A stretch of 64,000 bases of DNA, from assembly GCF_002751875.1 (NCBI RefSeq), contig NZ_NMZM01000011.1:1-64000 (forward strand), in the 5' to 3' direction. The notes beneath the pieces were generated by a model that searched no databases, was not told the origin of the DNA, and was given only the letters and a program-made list of their open reading frames with translations. This DNA is from Oceaniglobus indicus (lineage in GTDB: Bacteria > Pseudomonadota > Alphaproteobacteria > Rhodobacterales > Rhodobacteraceae). This document shows positions 45,878 to 54,579 of the stretch, piece by piece; within the stretch, counting starts at the first letter, position 1, and every line of letters starts with the position of its first letter. Both the position numbers and the translations under genes were made by a program.

Positions 45878-45902
45878 GGGCCGCCGGTTGTCGCGGCGGC
45901 CC
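45878..45902 (-). terminator. Terminator after the cytochrome c gene
   Basis: GGGCCGCCG (45878-45886) and CGGCGGCCC (45894-45902) form a perfect 9-bp stem with a 7-nt loop in the gap between the cytochrome stop and the EamA start. On the minus strand the stem is followed by TTGTCGT, so it probably ends the hemA-cytochrome transcript. Confidence 0.6.
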
Positions 45903-45924
45903 GATATGACGCAGGAGGGGATGA

Positions 45925-46389
45925 TCAGCTTTCGGGGTCCGCTTTACCCTCGCCCTCGGGTTCGGGTGAAACCGAGGCGATGAAGGCCCAGACGTTCACG
46001 GCGTCTTCTTCCTTGCGCAGCTTGAACGACATCTTGCCGCGTGCGCCGTCGTTGCCGGTGAATTCGCGCAGATATCCGGTCGGATCCATCACGTATTTGA
46101 CGAAGGTTTCCTCGTTCCAGACCAACCCCATATCGGCGGCTTCCTCGATCCCCTTGCCATAGCGGAAATCCTTCGACCCGGCAGGGCTTCCGGGGATGCC
46201 ATAGAGGTTGGGGCCGGTCCGCGCACTGCGCCCGGCCAGGACTTCACCGTCGTCGGTCTTGATGATGTGGCAGGACTGGCATTGGTTGAACACCTTCTCG
46301 CCGGCTTCGGCGTCGCCCGAGGCATGGCCGTCAGCAAAGGCCGGGCCTGTCAGAAGGCCGGCGGCTGCCAGAATAACAAACTTGTTCAT
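45925..46389 (-). CDS. cycA: Cytochrome c2-like periplasmic electron carrier
   Basis: 154 aa from MNKFVILAAAGLLTGPAFA, signal cleavage after AFA. One haem site CQSCH at mature residue ~18 and a Met ligand in GKMSFKL. An acidic tail follows. The loops and length suit the longer alphaproteobacterial cytochrome c2 that links the bc1 complex to the photosynthetic reaction centre or to an oxidase. It lies 79 nt downstream of hemA on the same strand. In Rhodobacterales hemA and cycA are common edges of the photosynthesis gene cluster. The exact class (c2 versus c550) is open. Confidence 0.85.
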   Translation of the reverse strand: MNKFVILAAAGLLTGPAFADGHASGDAEAGEKVFNQCQSCHIIKTDDGEVLAGRSARTGPNLYGIPGSPAGSKDFRYGKGIEEAADMGLVWNEETFVKYVMDPTGYLREFTGNDGARGKMSFKLRKEEDAVNVWAFIASVSPEPEGEGKADPES

Positions 46390-46468
46390 TGGTTTCTCCC
46401 TTACGCTTCGACCCTGCAATCTAAACCACGCTGGAGCAATATAAAGCCACGGTGAGCGGAATTGTTCC

Positions 46469-47683
46469 TCAGGCCACCTGACGGGCCAGCGCGCATTGCT
46501 GCCAGAGCGAGTTCAGGGCGCGGCACAGGTGTTCGATGTCCGAATCGGTGTGAAACGGTCCGGGGGTCAGGCGCAGACGCTCGGTGCCGCGCGGGACGGT
46601 CGGGTAATTGATCGGCTGCACGTAGATTCCGAAGTCGCGCATCAGGATGTCACAAATCAGACGTGTCTTGACCGCATCGCCGATCATCACCGGAATGATG
46701 TGGCTGGGGTTGTCCAGATGCGGGATCCCGTAAAAATCCAGCCGCGCGCGCAACTTGGCCACCTGTTCGCGTTGGCGCCGACGCTCGTCGCCCGACACCT
46801 TCAGGTGCGCGATCGAGGTTTGCGCCGCCGCCGCCACAGACGGGGGCAGGGCAGTGGTAAAGATGAACCCCGAGGCAAAGCTGCGGATGAAATCGCACAG
46901 CGCCGCCGACCCGGTGATATAGCCGCCGAAACACCCGAACGCCTTGCCCAGGGTGCCTTCGATCAGGGTGATGCGATCCATCACCCCCAGCTCTTCGGCC
47001 ACGCCGCCACCGCGCGGGCCATACATCCCGACGGCGTGCACCTCGTCGATATATGTCATCGCGCCGTGGGCTTCGGCCACATCGCAGATCTCGGCGATGG
47101 GGGCGATGTCGCCGTCCATCGAATAGACCGATTCGAATGCGACGATCTTGGTGGTTTCCGGCGGCAGGGCCGCCAGTTTGCGGTTCAGGTCTTCGGGGTC
47201 GTTGTGCTTCCAGATCGCCTTGGGCGCGCGCGAATGGCGGATGCCTTCGATCATGCTGGCGTGGTTCAGCGCATCCGACAGGATCACGGCATTCGGCAGC
47301 CGCGCCCCCAGCGTCCCGAGCGCGGCCCAGTTGCTGACGTATCCCGATGTGAACAGCAGCGCGGCGTCCTTGCCGTGGAGGTCGGCCAGTTCGTGTTCCA
47401 GCGCGATGTGATGCCGGTTGGTGCCGGAAATGTTGCGCGTGCCGCCGGCGCCGGTTCCGTTGGCGCGGGTGGCGTCGATCATCGCGTTCACCACGTCGGG
47501 ATGCTGGCCCATGCCGAGGTAATCGTTCGAACACCACACCGTCACGTCCCGGGCGCCGCCGGGACCATGGTTGACGGCACGCGGGTAACAGCCGGCCGAC
47601 CGCTCCATCTCTGCGAAAATCCGATAGTTGCCCTCGGCTTTCAGGGTGTCCAGCTGGCTCTGGAATACGGCGTCGAAATCCAT
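46469..47683 (-). CDS. hemA: 5-Aminolevulinate synthase
   Basis: 404 aa from [20 protein letters not shown], matching the ~405 aa of bacterial ALAS; GAGGAAAG precedes the ATG. PLP lysine in [15 protein letters not shown]; other hallmarks are [27 protein letters not shown] and [12 protein letters not shown]. It condenses glycine and succinyl-CoA to 5-aminolevulinate, the first step of tetrapyrrole synthesis in alphaproteobacteria. A plasmid-borne copy next to cycA and not far from tspO suggests a dedicated role, for instance in photosynthesis-related haem or bacteriochlorophyll supply; a chromosomal hemA probably exists too. Confidence 0.95.
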   Translation of the reverse strand: MDFDAVFQSQLDTLKAEGNYRIFAEMERSAGCYPRAVNHGPGGARDVTVWCSNDYLGMGQHPDVVNAMIDATRANGTGAGGTRNISGTNRHHIALEHELADLHGKDAALLFTSGYVSNWAALGTLGARLPNAVILSDALNHASMIEGIRHSRAPKAIWKHNDPEDLNRKLAALPPETTKIVAFESVYSMDGDIAPIAEICDVAEAHGAMTYIDEVHAVGMYGPRGGGVAEELGVMDRITLIEGTLGKAFGCFGGYITGSAALCDFIRSFASGFIFTTALPPSVAAAAQTSIAHLKVSGDERRRQREQVAKLRARLDFYGIPHLDNPSHIIPVMIGDAVKTRLICDILMRDFGIYVQPINYPTVPRGTERLRLTPGPFHTDSDIEHLCRALNSLWQQCALARQVA

Positions 47684-47899
47684 GGCTTTCCTCGTGGCGT
47701 GGTGGTTGGCGGGTCGGTCCTGTCGAACCACGGTCTTGTGCGTCAATATGGTCCCGAAACACCGCAGGGTCTAGGGCACCGCGACAGAAGGGCCAATGCG
47801 ACAAGTCGCACGCCCCCCGATCTGGGCGAACCGATCGGATTGATGCCGCCTGAACGCCGGTTTGGTGGCAGCCGCATCGCCGCGCACTGCGCGTGGTGA

Positions 47900-48784
47900 T
47901 CAGATCGGTTCGTCGCGGCGCATCCGCGCAAGCTGGCCTTTCATGCGGACAAGGCGGCGGTTGTGCGCGTCGCCCAGACGACGGGCGACGAGGGTCGACA
48001 GGATGTCGGCGGCCACCAGAGCGGCGATGCGCGAGGTCGTCGGCGTGAACACATCCGTATTGTCCAGCGTTTCGACGTTTATCACCACATCCGAATGCGA
48101 CATCAGCGTGGTCTGGGTGGATCCGGTGATGGCGATCACCCTGGCGCCGCCCTCGCGCGCCAGGCGGGCCAGCTCGACGATCGAGCGTGTGGCGCCGGTG
48201 TTCGAAATCGCCACGGCGACCGCCCCCGGACGCATCATCGACGCCGCCATCAGTTGTTGATGACTGTCCATCGTCGCATTGCACGGAATGCCGAACAGGG
48301 GAAACTTCTGTTGCAGATCCTGCGCCACGATGGCCGAGGCGCCAAAGCCGAACACCTCGAGATGCGTCGCCTTCAGGATCAACTCGACCGCCGCGTTCAT
48401 CTGCTCCATGTTCAGCGCGTGGCGCGCCCAATCCAGCGATGTCATCGTATAATCGAAGATCTTCGCCGCAACCTCGTCCGGGGTGTCCCGGTCGCCGATG
48501 GCGGAATGGGTGGCGGGCGTGCCCAGGGCCAGGGCCTGCGCCAGCCGGATCTTCAGATCCTGGAAGCCGTCACAGCCAATTGCGGTGCAGAAGCGGATCA
48601 CCGTCGGCTGGCTTACGCCGGCCAGATCGGCGGTTTCGGCAACCGTGGCGTTCATGATCCGGTGCGGATCCGCCAGCACCGCATCCGCCACCTTGCGGTC
48701 GGATTTGCGCAACTCGCCATGACGGACCCGGATCCTGTCCAGGATATTGCGGCCGGGCGCGACGCCGGGGGCGGGCGGGGTCAT
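47900..48784 (-). CDS. MurR/RpiR-family transcriptional regulator (HTH-SIS)
   Basis: 294 aa from ATG at 48784, which overlaps the upstream stop (ATGA). The N-terminal RpiR helix-turn-helix (ATVAETADLAGVSQPTVIRF) is near residue 50 and the C-terminal SIS domain (FGFGASAIVAQDLQQKFPLF, AISNTGATRSIVELARLARE) binds phosphosugars. It is the last gene of the sugar cluster operon and is expected to sense the kinase product. A TGTAG-N5-CTAC site in the divergent promoter matches the RpiR/HexR operator form. Confidence 0.92.
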   Translation of the reverse strand: MTPPAPGVAPGRNILDRIRVRHGELRKSDRKVADAVLADPHRIMNATVAETADLAGVSQPTVIRFCTAIGCDGFQDLKIRLAQALALGTPATHSAIGDRDTPDEVAAKIFDYTMTSLDWARHALNMEQMNAAVELILKATHLEVFGFGASAIVAQDLQQKFPLFGIPCNATMDSHQQLMAASMMRPGAVAVAISNTGATRSIVELARLAREGGARVIAITGSTQTTLMSHSDVVINVETLDNTDVFTPTTSRIAALVAADILSTLVARRLGDAHNRRLVRMKGQLARMRRDEPI

Positions 48785-49653
48785 CGGGGCGATCCCGGCC
48801 GGGGGTGCGGTATGAAGGCGACGCCGGTGCGCGCCGCGCGCCATGTCAGCGGATGGGCGGCCCGTGCCATCTCCTCGACCTCGGCCCGGGGGACAGTGTT
48901 GAACGCGAACAGGTCGAAATGATGCGCGATGACCGCGCCGATGCCTGTCTCGCGCGCCAGCGTCAGCGCCTCTTGCGGGGTCAGATTGCCGGGCACGCCG
49001 TTGGCTGCGCGATCCGCGTCACGCCCGTTGACCGGCAACAGTGCGATATCGGCGCGAAGCGCGGCGACTTCGGCGGTTTGGCCATCGAACGGAATGGTGT
49101 CACCCGGATGGAAGATGCACACCCCACCCAGTGTCATCGCATATCCCAGAAACATGTGGTGGCCGCCGTCATCACGGGCCAGATCCTCGTGGGCGGCGCG
49201 GGTGGCGGTGATCGCCAGACCAGCGGCCGGATGCACGGTTTGCCCCGTGTCCATGGCGACCAGGCGGTCGGGGGAAAGGGCCGCACGTTCCAGCGCGGTC
49301 TGGCAAACGGCCCGTGGTGCGATCAGCGGCGCGCCGGGGTTGGTCGCCATCAGCGCGGGCAGGGTGCCGGGGTCAAGGTGGTCGCTATGGGCGTGGGTGG
49401 CCAGAACCGCATCGACGTGGCGGATTTCGTGGGGCAGCACAGGCGGTGGCATCAGGCGGACATGGGGAAAGGCCGTGCCACGATATTTTTCGGCCAGCGA
49501 ATCCGACAGGTAGGGGTCGATGACCAGCCGCCGATGGGCGCCGTCGATCACGAAACCGGCCTGCCCCAACCAGTAAAGCATGACCTCGCGGCCCGGCGGC
49601 TTTGCCAGAACCTCGGCCAGGGGGGCGGGGCAGGGGGCTTCAGCCAGGAACAT
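48781..49653 (-). CDS. UlaG-like metallo-beta-lactamase-fold hydrolase
   Basis: 290 aa. The metal motif is ATHAHSDHLDPGTLPAL (HxHxDH), with the later ligands in HPGDTIPF and VIAHHFDLFA. The overall pattern (YWLGQAGFVIDGAHRRLVID) is that of UlaG, the L-ascorbate-6-phosphate lactonase, and related YtnP/YycJ-like hydrolases. In this operon it would open a sugar lactone or phospholactone. It overlaps the RpiR gene by 4 nt and lies 49 nt downstream of the shikimate-dehydrogenase-like gene. Confidence 0.82.
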   Translation of the reverse strand: MFLAEAPCPAPLAEVLAKPPGREVMLYWLGQAGFVIDGAHRRLVIDPYLSDSLAEKYRGTAFPHVRLMPPPVLPHEIRHVDAVLATHAHSDHLDPGTLPALMATNPGAPLIAPRAVCQTALERAALSPDRLVAMDTGQTVHPAAGLAITATRAAHEDLARDDGGHHMFLGYAMTLGGVCIFHPGDTIPFDGQTAEVAALRADIALLPVNGRDADRAANGVPGNLTPQEALTLARETGIGAVIAHHFDLFAFNTVPRAEVEEMARAAHPLTWRAARTGVAFIPHPRPGSPR

Positions 49654-49702
49654 CGGCGCGCGCCCCGTGCCGACGCCGCACTGACAGGATGCGGATCACC
49701 GG

Positions 49703-50650
49703 CTATCCCTTCGCGGCGTGGGCGATGTCGGTCAGGCGTGCGATGGTGTCGGCGTCGGTGCCGATCTCGATGTCGAACACCTCGGCGATCACCTGGGTCC
49801 AGCCGTGGATGAAGTAGGTCCAGCCGTCCACCACACGCAGGTGCCGGGTGTCGGCCTGTGCCCGGGCCAGGTCGAGAAACACCAGTTCTCCGCGATAATT
49901 CAGATCCCACACCACCGCGCTTTGCGGAAAGGCTGCCGCGTCGGTCAGGGGGGATCCCGGCGCATCCTTGCCAAGGCCCGTGGCGTTGATGACCAGCGAT
50001 CCGGGCTTCAGCGCCGCCAGTGCCGCGTCGTTGGTGGTGGCGTCGGCGGCCAGCACATAGTCGACGGGCACGCCGCTGTCGATCTGGGCGTGAACATGGG
50101 CGATCTCGTCCAGCCGCGATTGCGTGCGGTCCGACACCACGATGCGTGCCGGGACGTTGCCGCCGCGTTCGCGGCGCATCAGGTGCCACGTCAGCGCGAT
50201 GGTCGATCCCCCGGCGCCGATCGAAAACACCTCGCCGCCCGAACGCGACCAGTAATCGTCGCCGAGAAAGCCATCGATCGCCAGGCCCGACGAGATCGGA
50301 TCCTTTGCATGACAGATCAGCTTGCCGTCGCGCTTGGAAATACAGCTGACCTCGCCCATCAGCTGCGCGAAGGGGTCGATCACGTCGAACAGGTCGCGGC
50401 AGGCATCGAACAGGTCGATCTTGTGCGTGGTCACCAGCGCACCCATGGAATGGGGGTCGTCGCGAATGTATTCGACGGCACGCCGATAGGCCGCAGGATC
50501 GGCATGCAGCGGAAAATCGATGCCCGAGATCTGGGCATCGGTCAGGCCCAGGTGTTCGGCCCAGGCCGGAAACACCGTCATGATCGAACTGCTGGCCGTG
50601 GTGACGCCGATGAAATGCAGCGTTGGCTTGGTGCAGGCGGGATAGGTCAT
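49703..50650 (-). CDS. Shikimate/quinate dehydrogenase-like protein with altered substrate motifs
   Basis: 315 aa from MTYPACTKPTLHFIGVTTAS, ATGA overlap with the isomerase gene. The NADP-binding part (EVFSIGAGGSTIALTWHLMR) and VINATGLGKD are normal for AroE. The N-terminal substrate part departs from it: the VT.PHK motif reads VTTHKIDL (catalytic Lys kept), GAVNT becomes GEVSC, and the NTDG motif becomes AKDPISSG. It is therefore unlikely to reduce shikimate, and is probably a dehydrogenase for a sugar acid or inosose-like intermediate in this cluster. Confidence 0.75.
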   Translation of the reverse strand: MTYPACTKPTLHFIGVTTASSSIMTVFPAWAEHLGLTDAQISGIDFPLHADPAAYRRAVEYIRDDPHSMGALVTTHKIDLFDACRDLFDVIDPFAQLMGEVSCISKRDGKLICHAKDPISSGLAIDGFLGDDYWSRSGGEVFSIGAGGSTIALTWHLMRRERGGNVPARIVVSDRTQSRLDEIAHVHAQIDSGVPVDYVLAADATTNDAALAALKPGSLVINATGLGKDAPGSPLTDAAAFPQSAVVWDLNYRGELVFLDLARAQADTRHLRVVDGWTYFIHGWTQVIAEVFDIEIGTDADTIARLTDIAHAAKG

Positions 50651-51282
50651 GCCACGGCTCCTGCATCGGCATGGATTGCCGCGATGTCGGCTTCGGTTCG
50701 GGCGCGCCAATCGGGGTTGTCGATCTGTGTCCAGCCGCCGGCCCCGTCGTCGACCACCCGCACGCGCATTCCACCCGACCGTTCGATGATGCCGTAATCC
50801 TGGCCCGAGTCGGCGGGGTAGGCGAACATCATCACCAGATCATCGGTGCCGACGTTGATCGACCGGTGAATCCAGAACGGCGGCACGTAACAGATGGTCT
50901 GCGCGCCGATGGGAACCAGGCGCACCTCGCCCTCGGGGCTTTCCAGTTGCATCAGGCCGCTGCCCGACTGCCCATAATAGATCTCGGGACGGTCGCCCTT
51001 GGCGTGGATGTGCCCGCGCGTCATGAAGTATTCGTCGCCGACACGGCCCGGCTCCATCCGGGTGACACCCATGATGAGATCCGACACCTTGCTGCCCGGC
51101 GTATACGACGTGACCTCATAGGCGACCTGCCCCCTGCGATCGGCCAGCAGGGCATCAAACGCGGCGGTGTCGGCATAGAGCCCGGCCAGATCGTCGAAGG
51201 TTTTCCGGTAGTGGCCATTGCCATTCTTCAGCAGCCCTTCGGCAACGGCGATGTCACAGACCTGCGGTTCGGCGAGTTTCAC
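50647..51282 (-). CDS. Cupin-type (archaeal-like) glucose-6-phosphate isomerase family protein
   Basis: 211 aa. The cupin metal motif is MTRGHIHAKGDRPEIYYGQS with E, H and H ligands (H-x-H-x(4,6)-E), typical of the PgiA cupin isomerase of Euryarchaeota and a few proteobacteria. C-terminal FWIHRSINVGTDDLVMMFAY supplies the remaining His. It would isomerise an aldose-6-phosphate and a ketose-phosphate, but in this operon could use another sugar. First gene of the minus-strand operon, divergent from the FGGY kinase. Confidence 0.8.
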   Translation of the reverse strand: MKLAEPQVCDIAVAEGLLKNGNGHYRKTFDDLAGLYADTAAFDALLADRRGQVAYEVTSYTPGSKVSDLIMGVTRMEPGRVGDEYFMTRGHIHAKGDRPEIYYGQSGSGLMQLESPEGEVRLVPIGAQTICYVPPFWIHRSINVGTDDLVMMFAYPADSGQDYGIIERSGGMRVRVVDDGAGGWTQIDNPDWRARTEADIAAIHADAGAVA

Positions 51283-51548
51283 GGAAATGCCCTCTCAAAA
51301 TGTAGCAAAACTACGATATGCGCTTGGGTATGTCTGAAATGGTGGAAGATTTCAAATGAAACCGCGCGGTTTGGGCGTAAATCTGGCGGCGAAGCCTGTT
51401 GACCTGTGCCGATTTGGTAATTACGCTTCGTGAATACTGGCGCGCGCCCGGTCGTTCGGCGGCCCGACGCGGCCGCTTTCCGGGGGCAGGCAATGAACGG
51501 ATCCGCTTTCGCCACACTGGTCGCCGTGATGGCGCCGTGGTCCCGCTG
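51283..51548. promoter_or_regulatory. Divergent promoter with RpiR/HexR-like operator at 51301-51315
   Basis: 266 nt between the isomerase and the kinase. TGTAGCAAAACTACG (51301-51315) fits the TGTARTWWWAYTACA form of HexR/RpiR operators except for one position in each half-site. A second weak dyad GAAAT-N8-ATTTC lies at about 51334-51351. The region is AT-rich at 51290-51360. The kinase gene start is 50 codons inside a longer open frame. Confidence 0.6.
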
Positions 51549-53069
51549 ATGTCGGGGGGCGCCTGCACCGTCGCACTGGATATCGGAACCGGATCCACCC
51601 GCGCCGCGATCATGGGGGCGGACGGACGGGTTCTGCACGTCGCGGCACAAACCTATGACCAGATCGTCCCCGCCTATGGGTGGTCGGAGCAGCGCCCCGA
51701 TGATTGGTGGGCCGCAACCTGTGCGACGCTGAAACAGGCCACGGATTGGGCACGCGACAACGGTGCGACCATCTCCGCGCTGGCCGCTTGCGGGCAGATG
51801 CACGGCACCGTGCTGGTGGATGATGACGGGCGGCCCACGCGCGACGCCGTGCCGCTCTGGAACGACAAGCGCACGCTGGATCATGTGCGTCGGTTCGAGG
51901 CCGGGCATGACGTTGCCGATTGGCTGTCGCGCACCGCCAATCCGCCGACCCCCGCCTGGCCCGCGTTCAAACTGCAATGGTTGCGCGACAACGATCCCGC
52001 GGCATGGTCGCAAAGCCGCACCGTCCTGATGCCCAAGGATTACGTCAATCTGCGTCTGACCGGCGAAAGGGCGATGGATTGGACCGACGCCGCCTGTTCG
52101 TTCCTGATGGATCCCGTCACCGGTGACTGGTCCGACATCGTGCTGTCCGATCTGGGCCTGTCGCGCGCGATGATGCCGCCGATCCGCATGCCGACCGAAA
52201 TCCTGGGCCATGTCACACCGGATGCGGCGCGGGCGACGGGGCTGGCCCGGGGCACGCCGGTTCTGGTGGGCGGGGGCGATTATCCCGTGGCGCTTCTGGG
52301 TTCGGGCGTGTGTCGGCCGGGCCTCGCATCCGAGGTCGCCGGTACCTCGTCGATCGTGACAGTGGTGTCGGAAAAGCCCGTGCTGGACCCCGAGATCTGC
52401 AACGTCGGCACGCCCGAAGGCAACTGGGGCGCGTTCGTCCTGCTTGAGGCGGGCGGCGATTCGGCCCGGTGGGCGCGGCGTGCATTCCATGACAACGATC
52501 TTGGCTATGCCCAGATCATGGATATGGCGGCGGGCGCTGCACCGGGCGCCGATACGCTGTTGTTCCTGCCTTACCTCGTCGGCGAACGGTTGGGGGCGCA
52601 CCGCAATTCGCGCGCCCAGTTCTTCGGGCTGGCGGCGGGGCATGGCCTGGCACAGATGCACCGCGCCGTCCTGGAAGGGGTCGGATTCGCCGTCAATCGT
52701 CACCTCAGAGTGATGGAGCGTGCCACCGGCACCCGCCCCGAGGTTCTGATCGCATCCGGCGGCGGGGCCAAGGCGGACCTTTGGTTGCGGATCAAGGCGG
52801 CGATCTATGACCGCCCGATCCTGATCCCGGAGGAGCCGGAGTGCGGGTTGGTGGGCTGTGCCGCTCTGGCCGCCGTCGCGACCGGCGCGGACCGGGATTT
52901 GACGCAGGCCGCCGAACGGCTGGTCCGTCATGCGCGTGAGGTTCTGCCGGATCCCGCATGGGCCGAACATTACGCAAGGATGCAACCGTTGTTCGACGCG
53001 CTTTGCGATCAGTCGCGGGCGCATTACGACACGCTGGACGCCTTGGCCGCATCCGGCCCGGCAGTCTGA
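51549..53069 (+). CDS. FGGY-family kinase, xylulokinase-like
   Basis: 506 aa from ATG at 51549 (MSGGACTVALDIGTGSTRAA); the upstream open frame is leader. N-terminal LDIGTGSTRAA phosphate motif, substrate-binding CGQMHGTVLVD (as in XylB), catalytic-base region GGGDYPVALLGSG, and C-terminal LIASGGGAKADLWLRIKAAI. It probably phosphorylates D-xylulose or a related ketose. Divergent from the isomerase operon and under the same RpiR control. Convergent with the 53155 gene, 85 nt apart, with nothing notable in the gap. Confidence 0.88.
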   Translation: MSGGACTVALDIGTGSTRAAIMGADGRVLHVAAQTYDQIVPAYGWSEQRPDDWWAATCATLKQATDWARDNGATISALAACGQMHGTVLVDDDGRPTRDAVPLWNDKRTLDHVRRFEAGHDVADWLSRTANPPTPAWPAFKLQWLRDNDPAAWSQSRTVLMPKDYVNLRLTGERAMDWTDAACSFLMDPVTGDWSDIVLSDLGLSRAMMPPIRMPTEILGHVTPDAARATGLARGTPVLVGGGDYPVALLGSGVCRPGLASEVAGTSSIVTVVSEKPVLDPEICNVGTPEGNWGAFVLLEAGGDSARWARRAFHDNDLGYAQIMDMAAGAAPGADTLLFLPYLVGERLGAHRNSRAQFFGLAAGHGLAQMHRAVLEGVGFAVNRHLRVMERATGTRPEVLIASGGGAKADLWLRIKAAIYDRPILIPEEPECGLVGCAALAAVATGADRDLTQAAERLVRHAREVLPDPAWAEHYARMQPLFDALCDQSRAHYDTLDALAASGPAV

Positions 53070-53154
53070 AGGTCCGCGGGTTTCATCATGCCCGATTGAG
53101 ATCGTCAGGTTTGGTCGCTCAGCGGACGGCCCGAAACGATGGTCCCTTTCGCAT

Positions 53155-54579
53155 TCAGCGCAGCAGCCGCGCCAGCGCGCCGTGATCCACCTTTGACCGG
53201 TGCCGCCGGTCCATGGGGATTCTGGCCACGGGGGCGACCCGATCGATGCCCAGGGCGGCGGCACGATCCGTCCAGCCGGCGGTTGACGTTGCAACCCCTT
53301 CGATGGCCAGCACCGCCTTGCCATCGACCTGCGCCAAGGCGGCATGCCGCACGCCGGGCCAGCTGCGCGCGGCGGTTTCCACGCTGAAGGGGTAAAGCGC
53401 GCCCTTAGCGGTCTTGATCCGCCCGCCGATGCGCCCCAGAAGCCACAGCCGCCCGTCTTCGTCGAGCCGCCCCGCATCCCCGGTGCGGTGCCACAACGTG
53501 CCGTCGATCCGGCGTTTGGTTTCGACATCGCGGGCGGGATCCAGATAGCCCGATACCACATGGTCGCCCGCAACCAGTATTTCGTCGTCCTCGATCCGGA
53601 TGGTGATGCCGGGTGCCGGGTGTCCGGCCAAAAGGCCGTGGCCCCGGGCCATCGCCGCGCGGTCGGCATCCGTGGTGTCGGCCGCGTCGATTTCGGCAAT
53701 CGGTTCGGCCTCGGTCGAGCCATAGACCGAAACGATCCGCAGGTCCGGCGCAACCGCCCTCAGGCGCGCCACCAGATCGGGAAAGATCGGCCCGCCGCCG
53801 GTGAACAGCGTCGCCAGATGCGCGGGCGGCGCCGTTTCGGCCAGGCGTTCGCACAGCGCGGGCGGCAGCAGCGCGCGGGTCACGCCATGGCGTTCGATCA
53901 GCGCCGATAGGGCAGCAGGCGTCGCGCGTCCGGGTTTGCGCATCGGCCAGTCGGGCAAGACGGATGTGCGGCCGGCGCCAAGGTTCACCAGCACGAACAC
54001 CGGGAACGCCACCAGATCGATTTCGTCGTGATCGCTGTGCAGCAACGGCGCGACGGCCCGGCGTTGCGCCATCAGGAACCGGTGGCTGCGCGCGATGGCC
54101 TTCGGCGTGCCGGTCGATCCGGACGTGAACGAGATCAGCGCGACGTCGTCCGCCGTGCAAACCGGCGCGACAACATCGTTGGGAATACCGTCGGCGGGGG
54201 TCAGCATCCGGGTGCCCCAAAGGCCCGGCATGACAGCGCGCAACAGGCGGTAAGGCCCCGATGCACAGAACGCGCTTACCGGCGCCGCGCGCAAGGCGTC
54301 TCGCAGCCCGCGCAGGCCCATGGCCGGTTCGGGCAGAACCGCCGTCGCGCCCAGGGTCCACAACGCGGCGAGCGATGCATAGAGATCTGGCCCCACCGGC
54401 ATCGCCACCAGCGCCCGGTCGCCCGGCTTTACCCCGCGATGCCGGAACCCGGCGGCCAGCGCCTGCACCCGGTCCTGCAAGGCGGCAAAGGTGGTGGCCG
54501 AGCCGTCCCGCCCGATCAGCGCAGTCCGCGCGCCATACCGTTCGGCGGCCCGGGCGAATGCGGTGGGCAGGTCATCCAT
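53155..54579 (-). CDS. AMP-dependent acyl ligase, OleC-like
   Basis: 474 aa. P-loop FTSGSTGTPKAIARSH, GSTEAEPIAEI (A5) and TGDAGRLDEDGRLWLLGR (A7/A8) are clear, and the invariant C-terminal lysine is expected in the SKVDHGALARL end. The 'YGSTEAEP' form resembles OleC/beta-lactone synthetase and fatty-acid CoA ligase-like proteins. It would activate a carboxylic acid as AMP ester, to give a CoA thioester or lactone. It overlaps the GNAT gene by 8 nt and is the last gene of the seven-gene chain. Confidence 0.8.
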   Translation of the reverse strand: MDDLPTAFARAAERYGARTALIGRDGSATTFAALQDRVQALAAGFRHRGVKPGDRALVAMPVGPDLYASLAALWTLGATAVLPEPAMGLRGLRDALRAAPVSAFCASGPYRLLRAVMPGLWGTRMLTPADGIPNDVVAPVCTADDVALISFTSGSTGTPKAIARSHRFLMAQRRAVAPLLHSDHDEIDLVAFPVFVLVNLGAGRTSVLPDWPMRKPGRATPAALSALIERHGVTRALLPPALCERLAETAPPAHLATLFTGGGPIFPDLVARLRAVAPDLRIVSVYGSTEAEPIAEIDAADTTDADRAAMARGHGLLAGHPAPGITIRIEDDEILVAGDHVVSGYLDPARDVETKRRIDGTLWHRTGDAGRLDEDGRLWLLGRIGGRIKTAKGALYPFSVETAARSWPGVRHAALAQVDGKAVLAIEGVATSTAGWTDRAAALGIDRVAPVARIPMDRRHRSKVDHGALARLLR

